Origin: an uncultured Clostridia bacterium
GTDB lineage: Bacteria > Bacillota > Clostridia > UBA1381
DNA length: 39,979 nucleotides
Reading direction: 5' to 3'
NCBI GenBank assembly: GCA_934487205.1
Contig: CAKSRS010000016.1
Span: 1-39,979, forward strand
How positions within the stretch are numbered: the first letter of the stretch is position 1; every line of letters starts with the position of its first letter. Under the pieces are notes generated by a model that was not told the origin of the DNA, searched no databases, and worked only from the letters and a program-made list of their open reading frames with translations. The position numbers and the translations under genes are program-made. This document shows, in pieces, positions 7,054 through 14,139 of this stretch.

Positions 7054-7599
7054 TTAAACCAAGGGCATACCGCTGTATACCCTCTCCGCCTGTATTGCGT
7101 CCTTTATATAGCTGCTGTTGCCCTGAAGTCCGGCGGCGGTTTTGAACCATTCGCCGCAAAGTCTTGAAAAGCTTTGCTGCAGCGTTTTATGCTCACCGAG
7201 CATTTTCTCAACAAACGCACCGCTGTTGTCCGAATGCTTGAAGAACTGCTCCAGCAAATTTGCCGCACTCTCGCCGCTCTGAAAATCAAACTCAAAGCTC
7301 TGCACCTCGTCCGATACCATCCTTTTCTCTCTCGGCATCGGCTCTGTGAATATGCACGAAAGCTTTCTTGCAAACATAACGGACGCCTCATTTCTGCGGT
7401 CAAAGTCCCTGACCGTCGCAAGGCTCAAAAACCACGCAATACAAAGCGATGTAAACCGCTTTTTCAAATTCTCGTCCTTGTTTTTCATCTCAATACAAAA
7501 TACCTTTATCGGGCACGTATACGAATTGACAAACAAACTTATCGCGTCCGCAACAGCCCCTCCGTCCGAGACATCGGTAATTTCTATAATTTCACTCAT
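7054..7599 (-). CDS. Protein of unknown function (181 aa)
   Basis: The protein starts MSEIIEITDVSDGGAVADAI and is predicted cytoplasmic, helical and without recognised motifs. A central segment FEFDFQSGESAANLLEQFF and a C-terminal LQQSFSRLCGEWFKTAAGL look like amphipathic helices. GGGAG precedes the ATG by 7 nt, and the gap to the upstream sliding-clamp gene is 15 nt, so it is cotranscribed with dnaN. I cannot assign a function. Confidence 0.7.
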   Translation of the reverse strand: MSEIIEITDVSDGGAVADAISLFVNSYTCPIKVFCIEMKNKDENLKKRFTSLCIAWFLSLATVRDFDRRNEASVMFARKLSCIFTEPMPREKRMVSDEVQSFEFDFQSGESAANLLEQFFKHSDNSGAFVEKMLGEHKTLQQSFSRLCGEWFKTAAGLQGNSSYIKDAIQAERVYSGMPLV

Positions 7600-7614
7600 A
7601 ATTTTCTCCCTTTC

Positions 7615-8763
7615 TTACGCTGCTTTCTTTTGTTTTTTACCCTTCTTTGCTCTTGCTGTTTTCTCATCGATAGCTTTAACCGACGCATCTGTCAGCGATG
7701 TGGTCATATACTTGTCAAACTGCGTAAACAACAGCAAATATCCTCTTTCGGACAATGATATTACCATTGTGCCTTCAAGGCTTCGGAATATGTTCCGGAG
7801 CTTATCTGCCGAATAGCAAAAGGTAAACTCACCGTCGCCTTTTAAGCGTATACCGTCAACAAAGCATTCGGTGGAACCGACATCGTTCCGGGTCGATACG
7901 CGAATACCGTCCTCTTTAAACTCCATCTTCACATATGACTTGCTGCCAATACTGCTCACATCGCAGACTTCGCTGATTTTTTTCATATCCTCATACTCAA
8001 AGCTCGCATAATATGCCGGCTTTACGGTATTGAATACTTTATCGATGTTTATGTATTCACCCGGGACGCATATGGTCTGAAATATAAAGCCGTCCTTTTT
8101 AAAGACTGCAAAATTACCGCTCTTTCCGACCGAAAGCTCATCATCGCCCGCCGCACCGGCAAGCATTGCAAAGCCCGGTTTGGGCAATATGAAAGACAAA
8201 CTCCCGCCGGTTTTAATCGGAATTGAGGCACGCGACGCGGTATTTGAACTGCAGCTTTCCGCCGCTGCTTCATTTTCCGTAATATTGATATGAATGCCCT
8301 TTAAAGTATCCGTTGCGTCGCCTTTTGCGATATTCGCCACGGTTTTCAAATACAGATGTTTGAGTCCCTTGACTTTAACGCTTTTCTCCGGCATCATCAT
8401 TTTCGGCTTTGGATATTCCGCAGTCGGCAGCGTCTTAATTGTATAAGTACAGTTTGCCGACTTTAAATCCACAACCCTGTCAGATGTTTCCTCAAACAAT
8501 GCCGTTTCACCGCCGAGCCGTGACAGCATATTAATCAAAAACCGTGCTCCGATTACAACCTCGCCGCCGGTTTCAAGCATCGGCTTAATACTTCGCACCG
8601 CTGACGTGGTGCCGTTTGTTGCCGTCATATACAGCATACCGTCATCTTCATCAGCAGTGAGCAAAAAGCCGGTCATTGACTTTATCGAATTTTCCGACGG
8701 AACCACTCGCACAATCGATTTGAGTGCGCCCAGCATTTCCTCTCTGTTTACCGTAAATTTCAT
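7615..8763 (-). CDS. dnaN: DNA polymerase III beta subunit (sliding clamp) homologue
   Basis: The 382-aa protein has the length and plan of bacterial beta clamps. It starts MKFTVNREEMLGALKSIVRV, continues with a VIGARFLINMLSRLGGE segment and a TLPTAEYPKP motif in the first domain, and has a third-domain region (FCYSADKLRNIFRSLEG). The clamp tethers polymerase to DNA. The extreme C-terminus is a lysine-rich tail (ARAKKGKKQKKAA) rather than the usual conserved end, so it may interact differently from the chromosomal clamp. The start at 8763 follows GGAGGAGAAAG; an upstream in-frame start at 8784 is not supported. Carriage of a clamp, SSB and helicase suggests partly autonomous replication of the element. 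Confidence 0.85.
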   Translation of the reverse strand: MKFTVNREEMLGALKSIVRVVPSENSIKSMTGFLLTADEDDGMLYMTATNGTTSAVRSIKPMLETGGEVVIGARFLINMLSRLGGETALFEETSDRVVDLKSANCTYTIKTLPTAEYPKPKMMMPEKSVKVKGLKHLYLKTVANIAKGDATDTLKGIHINITENEAAAESCSSNTASRASIPIKTGGSLSFILPKPGFAMLAGAAGDDELSVGKSGNFAVFKKDGFIFQTICVPGEYINIDKVFNTVKPAYYASFEYEDMKKISEVCDVSSIGSKSYVKMEFKEDGIRVSTRNDVGSTECFVDGIRLKGDGEFTFCYSADKLRNIFRSLEGTMVISLSERGYLLLFTQFDKYMTTSLTDASVKAIDEKTARAKKGKKQKKAA

Positions 8764-8782
8764 CTTTCTCCTCCTTACAAAC

Positions 8783-8814
8783 AAAAAAACGAGAATTTCT
8801 CTCTAATTCCCGTT
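8783..8814 (-). terminator. Terminator between helicase and clamp genes
   Basis: On the minus strand AACGGGAATT (8814-8805) pairs with AATTCTCGTT (8797-8788), 10 bp with one G-U, with a 7-nt loop, followed by TTTTT. It lies downstream of the helicase gene and only about 20 nt before dnaN. No promoter fits between terminator and dnaN, so it probably attenuates rather than blocks expression of the downstream genes. Confidence 0.75.
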
Positions 8815-8831
8815 TCAACTCTGTTTAATAT

Positions 8832-11813
8832 TTAACTTGCCATATCAAAAAGTGACACCTGACAATCCTTATAGCTTTTCAGCTCGGCATATACAACGTC
8901 CCTATGCTGCTCGCCGCGAGCCTGTTTTGCAAGCTCTCTCGCACGCATAAGCTTTTCGTGGATTGACAAAATTCTGGTCTCAATCTTCGCAGCATCGTCC
9001 GGCGTATCTTTTACAATAGCCATCTTTTTAAATGCCTCACTCAAATCGTCAACCTCGTCACGAATACCGTTCGTCAGCGTCCTTGCAAGCTGTGATGTCA
9101 TATCCTCGCAGTTGCTCATCGACGCCAGGCCCTCTTCCGTGAAGTTTCCTTCGACAAGAGTTGCCGCAGCAAGCTTTGCCGCCATTAATTTTATTGCCCG
9201 TTCCTGGAGTACACCCTGGTAATAGAGGATATATACCTCAACACGCGGTGCGGTCTGATTTATTCGCCACGAACGTCTTGAGCTTTGACGGAAGGTGTAG
9301 AGGTTATACCCGATGTTGTAATAGATTATGGTTGTAAAGGCATTCAGATCCAAGCCCGTTTCGACCAAGCTGCCGTTTGTAATCAGCACATCTATTCCCT
9401 CGGACAGCCTGTTTGCCACCCATTCCTCGCGTTTATCCGGACTTACGGTATTTTTCAGCACCGCCGACTTATATCCGTTTTCCGTCAATATATTCGTCAG
9501 CTTTTCCTGCGTATCAATTCCGACCCAGCTTGTGTAAATCAGCACCTTATCGCCGTTTTCTACTTTTCTGCGTACAATATCCAGCACAGCAACATCCTTT
9601 TCGTGCATCTCGCTTATATCAGACAAATCCTTAGGCACAACCACAGGCTCTCTGCTGCCCGGATACATTATGGGGGCATTTGCATAAGGCTGATCGGGGT
9701 ATGTCGTGAGCAGGCTCATAAATTTTGACATAAGCCGCATAGGATTTTTCCCCCACGACCTCATTATCTTAACATACTCACCCTCAATCCGCTCATACTC
9801 CTTTGCAATATCCTCACGCATATTGAGTGCGACCGGGATTTCCTCATATTCCGGCAGCTCTTTGCCCATATCGTTCAGCGACAAAAACACCGCACTGTCA
9901 ATCAAAAACCGCGAATACACCAACGGCGACACGCCCGGTTTCTGCTTTGTACGCAATGCTTTTTTCTTTGAATTACGGCTGTTCGCGTTATATTCGCCCT
10001 CGTCGGAAAGCTGATATACCGTCTCAGTAACGCCGTATTCGTTATTGAAAAACTCCGGCTTATCATACGGTTTATTATCCGCTATCATCAACTGCGACGA
10101 AATGCGGTACAACAGGTAGAACATACCCGATGAATACCCGTTAATCAGCGTCGCGGTCATACCTATAACCTTTTTCGCACAGCCGATAAGGGTTGCCATT
10201 GCATTGCCCTGTCCGCTGTCGCCCTTAAAAAGGTGCAGCTCGTCCGCGATAACGCCGTCAATCTTGATATTCTCCGCAATGTATGAACTCATTGAATATC
10301 GCCTGTATGCACCGGTGGTCGGAATATATCCGCTGCTTGCAATAATATTGTTCAGCTTATCGAGCACGCGAAGGTCCTTTGTCTCCGTCTGATGCATCTG
10401 TGCGTGCGGTCGGTAAACAAATCCGTAATTCCCGATTTTCACCCACAGATTATGCCGCGGGTTGTAATCCTCCGGATTTATCGCCGTCCACAAGGATTCG
10501 CCGCAGTGCCGGCATTTATGGTTCAGCCTGGTTTCGCGTTTAAAGAAAAACTGACCGGCATTCACCATATACTTTGTGCCGTCATCTGTCAGCTCTTCCT
10601 CTATGACACTAAAGCAGTGCGGGCATAAAAAACCCTGTCGGAGTTTTGAATATATCACCGCCGGGCGGCGCATATATCCGTCCCTTGCACGCTCTTTTGA
10701 CATTACCATATACACGCTTTTTTTGCCGTTTTGAAAATCCTTATATACGCGGTTTACATCATTTATCGAGTACACCACCGCCGCCTTTGTATTCGGCAGA
10801 GTTTCCTCGATTTCACGCACCCACTTTTTCGTCACGTGCGACGGTGACAGCACTATGTTCAGACACTTCTCGCCCTTTTGATGTGCCGCCAGTGCGACTG
10901 CACCGATCTTCGTCTTTCCCGCACCGCACTCGGCAATGACAATGCCTGTTTTTGCCCTGTCAAGCCGCCTTTTAAGACTTTCTGCCACGGCAAGCTGTGC
11001 AGGATAGAGCGAATAGCCGACATTCTTTTTTATATTTCGGTTAATCAGCTTTATCCGCTCGCAAATATCCTCCTTTGCCGGGTCGAAAAGCGGGTTAAAA
11101 ATATTTCTGATTCGGTTTGCAATCGCGACGCCGTATTCTCTCAGATACTGCGTGACCGATGAGATTTTTCCAAATCCGCCCGGAACGGCTTTCGGTATCG
11201 AGATTTTGCCGCTTTTTATGCCGTCATTTATGACCTTCTCTATATCCTTTTCATCACCCCGCATATTTAGGACATAAGCATCAAACCTCGCACTTGCCGA
11301 CAAAACCTCAAGCGGTATGAGGATTTTCCTTGCCAAAAGCTCAAAGATGACGTAATCACGAAATTCCGGTATCATCGGAATTGATGTCTTTTTATCAATT
11401 TCCGAAAATAACGCGTCCGGATTGTCCTCCTCACAGAAAATATATGACCTGTGCGGCAATTTCTTTTGTGCCTCCTCGGAAATCCCGCTGTTTGTTCCGA
11501 TTTCATCGTCCGCTGCCATTAATGTACCCTCAGCATATACGCCATCGTGCGTAATCTGCGTGCGACACTTTGAATGAACCGTGCTTAAAATGATTGTGTG
11601 TCCGTCAATTTCAGCCTCCATACAGATTTTTGCCCGCATTGCGTCTATCATACCGCGGACGCTTTCCGGGTAGCCGCCTATGCGTATCGCCGCAATTTTT
11701 CTTTCCTTGCTGCTTTCCTCCTGATAAACCAGCGTGTCCGCAAAGCATTCTATACGAATACCCCGCTCCGCATCGGTGTATACAACAGGTGCCAGCTCTT
11801 TCATCTCTCTCAA
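8832..11813 (-). CDS. SNF2-like superfamily 2 helicase/ATPase with zinc ribbon
   Basis: This 993-aa protein has an SF2 motif I AECGAGKT (294-301), motif II DELH (524-527), a motif III MTATL and a motif VI of the SNF2 type (QSSRRSWRINQT). Between motifs I and II a zinc-ribbon-like insertion has CPHC (397-400) and CRHC (434-437). Such enzymes translocate along or remodel nucleic acid using ATP; which substrate is unclear. The start is placed at a TTG (11813) because GCAGGAG lies 7 nt upstream; an ATG at 11804 has poorer spacing. The gene follows a promoter, two direct repeats, a leader peptide and a terminator, so it appears to be controlled by attenuation. It heads the replication/maintenance operon. 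Confidence 0.87.
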   Translation of the reverse strand: MREMKELAPVVYTDAERGIRIECFADTLVYQEESSKERKIAAIRIGGYPESVRGMIDAMRAKICMEAEIDGHTIILSTVHSKCRTQITHDGVYAEGTLMAADDEIGTNSGISEEAQKKLPHRSYIFCEEDNPDALFSEIDKKTSIPMIPEFRDYVIFELLARKILIPLEVLSASARFDAYVLNMRGDEKDIEKVINDGIKSGKISIPKAVPGGFGKISSVTQYLREYGVAIANRIRNIFNPLFDPAKEDICERIKLINRNIKKNVGYSLYPAQLAVAESLKRRLDRAKTGIVIAECGAGKTKIGAVALAAHQKGEKCLNIVLSPSHVTKKWVREIEETLPNTKAAVVYSINDVNRVYKDFQNGKKSVYMVMSKERARDGYMRRPAVIYSKLRQGFLCPHCFSVIEEELTDDGTKYMVNAGQFFFKRETRLNHKCRHCGESLWTAINPEDYNPRHNLWVKIGNYGFVYRPHAQMHQTETKDLRVLDKLNNIIASSGYIPTTGAYRRYSMSSYIAENIKIDGVIADELHLFKGDSGQGNAMATLIGCAKKVIGMTATLINGYSSGMFYLLYRISSQLMIADNKPYDKPEFFNNEYGVTETVYQLSDEGEYNANSRNSKKKALRTKQKPGVSPLVYSRFLIDSAVFLSLNDMGKELPEYEEIPVALNMREDIAKEYERIEGEYVKIMRSWGKNPMRLMSKFMSLLTTYPDQPYANAPIMYPGSREPVVVPKDLSDISEMHEKDVAVLDIVRRKVENGDKVLIYTSWVGIDTQEKLTNILTENGYKSAVLKNTVSPDKREEWVANRLSEGIDVLITNGSLVETGLDLNAFTTIIYYNIGYNLYTFRQSSRRSWRINQTAPRVEVYILYYQGVLQERAIKLMAAKLAAATLVEGNFTEEGLASMSNCEDMTSQLARTLTNGIRDEVDDLSEAFKKMAIVKDTPDDAAKIETRILSIHEKLMRARELAKQARGEQHRDVVYAELKSYKDCQVSLFDMAS

Positions 11814-11855
11814 TTCACATCTCCTGCTTCCTTTCTTTAGATTTTCTGTTTCCGA

Positions 11856-11963
11856 TTACACCCTCAAAGTAATCACTCCTCTCAAATTTTTAATCCTGCA
11901 AAGATTTTTTCGCTGAAAAAGAAAAAAGACGGTTTTCGGGCAGACGTATCCCCAAAGATACAT
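11856..11963 (-). CDS. Leader peptide overlapping a terminator (35 codons)
   Basis: An ATG at 11963, preceded by AGGAAAAG, opens a 35-codon frame starting MYLWGYVCPKTVFFLF and then running through a basic stretch to a stop at 11856, 42 nt before the helicase start. Its early codons lie inside the long hairpin at 11927-11980, and the frame continues through the U-tract. Translation would keep the hairpin from forming. This is the arrangement described for tet(M)- and tet(W)-type leaders, whose peptides also contain an FFLFQR-like segment. The peptide itself need not have a function. Confidence 0.6.
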   Translation of the reverse strand: MYLWGYVCPKTVFFLFQRKNLCRIKNLRGVITLRV

Positions 11964-11980
11964 CTTTTCCTAAAAACCGT
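11923..11980 (-). terminator. Attenuator hairpin in the helicase leader
   Basis: Arms around 11927-11937 and 11971-11981 (AAGACGGTTTT and AAAACCGTCTT on either strand) form an 11-bp stem, with an inner GTATC/GATAC stem (11946-11961). On the minus strand the stem is followed by TTTTTCTTTTT. It lies downstream of the promoter at 12025-12053 and upstream of the helicase, so transcription should mostly stop here unless the leader peptide is being translated. Confidence 0.7.
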
Positions 11981-12009
11981 CTTAACTGCTTACATTCTTA
12001 ACTGCTTAC
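11980..12009. repeat. Pair of 14-nt direct repeats
   Basis: TCTTAACTGCTTAC occurs at 11980-11993 and again at 11996-12009. The copies lie in the 5' leader of the helicase transcript, immediately before the attenuator, and the first touches its outer stem. Possible roles are a protein or small-RNA binding site, or alternative pairing with the stem. Confidence 0.7.
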
Positions 12010-12024
12010 CATCTTTACAAGGCT

Positions 12025-12053
12025 ATTTTACAGTATTTTTTCGTCACTGTCCA
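12025..12053 (-). promoter_or_regulatory. Promoter of the helicase operon
   Basis: On the minus strand TGGACA (12053-12048) and TAAAAT (12030-12025) are separated by 17 nt; each differs from consensus at one position. The predicted start near 12018 gives a leader of about 205 nt with repeats, leader peptide and attenuator. Confidence 0.55.
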
Positions 12054-12126
12054 TTAAGGGTGACAAAATTTCATAGCGAATTTTTTACTATGCCGCAGCC
12101 GTTTGATAAATTGGTTTTTCGCATTA

Positions 12127-12264
12127 CTATGCATTTGCTTTTTCCGAGCTTTTAACCTTGCAATCCTTTGCAATTGTTGCAGACTTTGTTTTTTCATAGG
12201 TCAGCTGTTTGTGGTTTCCGACTCTGCAATATATGCAAACATTTGTTTTGTGTTTATCAGACAT
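12127..12264 (-). CDS. 45-aa protein resembling the start of a serine recombinase
   Basis: The start at 12264 (MSDKHKTNVCIYCRVGNHKQ) follows AAGGGTG. The segment VCIYCRVGN-x-K-Q-L resembles the first strand of serine recombinases, where the motif is usually A-x-Y-x-R-V-S-T; the catalytic serine is here replaced by glycine. The protein then ends with a lysine-rich tail. It could be a remnant, or a short independent protein using the same fold start. It is carried just upstream of the helicase promoter and has its own promoter overlapped by a palindrome. Confidence 0.55.
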   Translation of the reverse strand: MSDKHKTNVCIYCRVGNHKQLTYEKTKSATIAKDCKVKSSEKANA

Positions 12265-12298
12265 AATATTTTTCACCCTTTCTAAATTAATTGCTTTT

Positions 12299-12327
12299 AA
12301 TATACCACGTTTTACAAACGTGTTCAA
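12299..12327 (-). promoter_or_regulatory. Promoter with palindromic operator in the spacer
   Basis: On the minus strand TTGAAC (12327-12322) and TATATT (12304-12299) are 17 nt apart. A perfect 7-bp palindrome, CACGTTT-TAC-AAACGTG (12306-12322), fills the spacer between them. This is the classic position for a repressor site. It would control the 45-aa protein gene at 12264. Confidence 0.5.
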
Positions 12328-12375
12328 ATAAGTTTTCAGTTTATTACTTTTGATTCTATTATATTGCAATAATGT

Positions 12376-12404
12376 TTGAAAATATGGTAAAAATATGATA
12401 CAAT
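12376..12404 (+). promoter_or_regulatory. Promoter of the HEPN-candidate gene
   Basis: TTGAAA (12376-12381) and TACAAT (12399-12404) are separated by 17 nt, followed by AAAGAGG before the start codon at 12438. The gene is thus independently transcribed and divergent from the helicase block. Confidence 0.6.
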
Positions 12405-12437
12405 AATTATTATTAAAATATAGAAAGAGGCTCTCTA

Positions 12438-14078
12438 ATGGATACTATTAATGAACTTTTTCATCAAGTAAAAAACATTGAATATATACGCAGTACATAT
12501 GGTAAAGAACCTTGGGTTCAAGTTGCAGGGCATAAAGAATTAAACGGTGCCGATGCCGGCTTTTGGGCGTGTTTAACTAACACGAAAGACTTAAAACAGA
12601 TTTGTAGTGATCCCCGTTGGGATTCGCACATAGGTACACAAATCCCATACCTTGCGGAACGTGGTAATGGGCAGATGAAATACGAACGAATTTCACGCGA
12701 TGGAATTTACTGCGAGAATATTGTTAATTGCAGAGATTTTTATGGGATAAAACCTAATTATGTTGAAATTTCCGAGGAATTTAGATTTTTAAACAATCTA
12801 TACCATGACACAAAATTAAATATATTTTACGCTATAAACGATAGCGGCACCTGCGATGAAGTCGCAAAAATCGAAAACAATTCCGATGTTTTTATTAAAT
12901 TGAAATACTTAGTTAAATATGCAACAGTAAAACAAATGGCGTTATTGCTATTTTTCGATATAAAACAAAAAATACCCGGGACATTAGAAAACCTTAATCT
13001 TCAAAATTTTTCAGACAGTTTTATCAATAAAAATTTGATTTATAGAATTAATGGCAGCAGTATACCAGGCAGCGGCTATGTGTTCAGCCTGATAATGGGT
13101 AAAAGAATAATACTGCCCAGACCAATCGAAGAATGCGGATACTATCCATTTGAGGAAAAAAACGAATATCTTGAGTTTATAATCGAAACAGACGAGTATG
13201 GTGATAATAAGTATTTTACCTCGGATCCAGATAAATTGTCAAACCAGTTTGGAGCCAACCCGAACGCACCGAATTATCTGACCCCAGTCTTTTTCAATAA
13301 AGAGGTTTTACACAAGTATATTTCGCATCCCGAAATTTATGACATAACGGACGGCTATCTTTCGTGCGGTTCATTATGGTGCTTAAGACTTGACAATCAT
13401 CACAAAGACCGTGTAACAGTCTATTTGGGTGACTTAGGCACATATCTTCCTTTTGAAGAGCAAAAACATTGGAAAACTTACAATATTGTTCCTACCGGCA
13501 CAATTAGCGACGTAAAATTCTTAAGAGATTTTTGCGGAATTAGTGCTGCGGCTAAAGTCTCCGATTTAAAATTTAAAAATGATTTTTCATATTTTCAAAA
13601 GCAATGGTATGATAAATTCGGCTGGTATTTCTTTTTACCGCTCACCACAGATGACAAATACAATTTTAATAAAATACACATTCCTGTTTTAAACAACCAG
13701 AGCGAATTTGATGCTTTAGTGTTGTCATTGGTAAAAACAACCATTGATTCAATTAACGGAAAAGAAATACTGAAGTTATTAAAAGATCCCTTGGAAACAA
13801 ATGGTAAAAAATTAAAAGGAAGTATATCAGTGGCAGAACGATGGTTTGAAGAAAACAACCTTGCAGCGTATGCTACACATATAGATTTTTTAAGACATTT
13901 GCAAAATCTTCGTTCTTCCGCAACCGGACACCGAAAAGGTAATAATTATAAAAAAATTGCAGAGTGGTTTAGCTTAGACACCGAAAATTATATTAATGTA
14001 TTTGATACAATATTAGAAAAAACCAATTTATTTTTGGTTTGGCTAACCAAAAACTTTTTAGAACAGCCTGCAATATGA
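12438..14078 (+). CDS. Unknown 546-aa protein with HEPN-like C-terminal motif
   Basis: I do not recognise the full-length family. The N-terminal two thirds are aromatic-rich and mixed alpha/beta, with WVQVAGHKELNG near the start and a YVEISEEFRFLNNLYHD segment around residue 113. The last about 100 residues are helical and contain LRSSATGH (R492 and H498), an R-x5-H spacing as in the R-x4-6-H motif of HEPN ribonucleases such as those in abortive-infection and toxin proteins. There is no signal peptide. The gene is AT-rich compared with its neighbours, has its own promoter and terminator, stands alone on the plus strand and sits between the toxin cluster and the replication block. A defence role is inferred from motif and context only. 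Confidence 0.7.
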   Translation: MDTINELFHQVKNIEYIRSTYGKEPWVQVAGHKELNGADAGFWACLTNTKDLKQICSDPRWDSHIGTQIPYLAERGNGQMKYERISRDGIYCENIVNCRDFYGIKPNYVEISEEFRFLNNLYHDTKLNIFYAINDSGTCDEVAKIENNSDVFIKLKYLVKYATVKQMALLLFFDIKQKIPGTLENLNLQNFSDSFINKNLIYRINGSSIPGSGYVFSLIMGKRIILPRPIEECGYYPFEEKNEYLEFIIETDEYGDNKYFTSDPDKLSNQFGANPNAPNYLTPVFFNKEVLHKYISHPEIYDITDGYLSCGSLWCLRLDNHHKDRVTVYLGDLGTYLPFEEQKHWKTYNIVPTGTISDVKFLRDFCGISAAAKVSDLKFKNDFSYFQKQWYDKFGWYFFLPLTTDDKYNFNKIHIPVLNNQSEFDALVLSLVKTTIDSINGKEILKLLKDPLETNGKKLKGSISVAERWFEENNLAAYATHIDFLRHLQNLRSSATGHRKGNNYKKIAEWFSLDTENYINVFDTILEKTNLFLVWLTKNFLEQPAI

Positions 14079-14094
14079 ACAATTTCATTTTAAC

Positions 14095-14120
14095 GAAGGG
14101 GAACCTCATCGTTCCCCTTC
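14095..14120. terminator. Hairpin between convergent genes
   Basis: GAAGGGGAAC (14095-14104) and GTTCCCCTTC (14111-14120) form a perfect 10-bp stem with a 6-nt loop between the plus-strand 546-aa gene and the end of the minus-strand SLH gene. Flanking T-runs are short on both sides, so it is a terminator of moderate quality serving both directions. Confidence 0.65.
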
Positions 14121-14139
14121 TCATAATATGTATTCCTCA

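Noticed and set aside
7615..8763. Host chromosomal dnaN region
   Set aside because: There is no dnaA, recF or gyrB nearby and the gene lies among conjugative-element genes, so it is an element-borne clamp.
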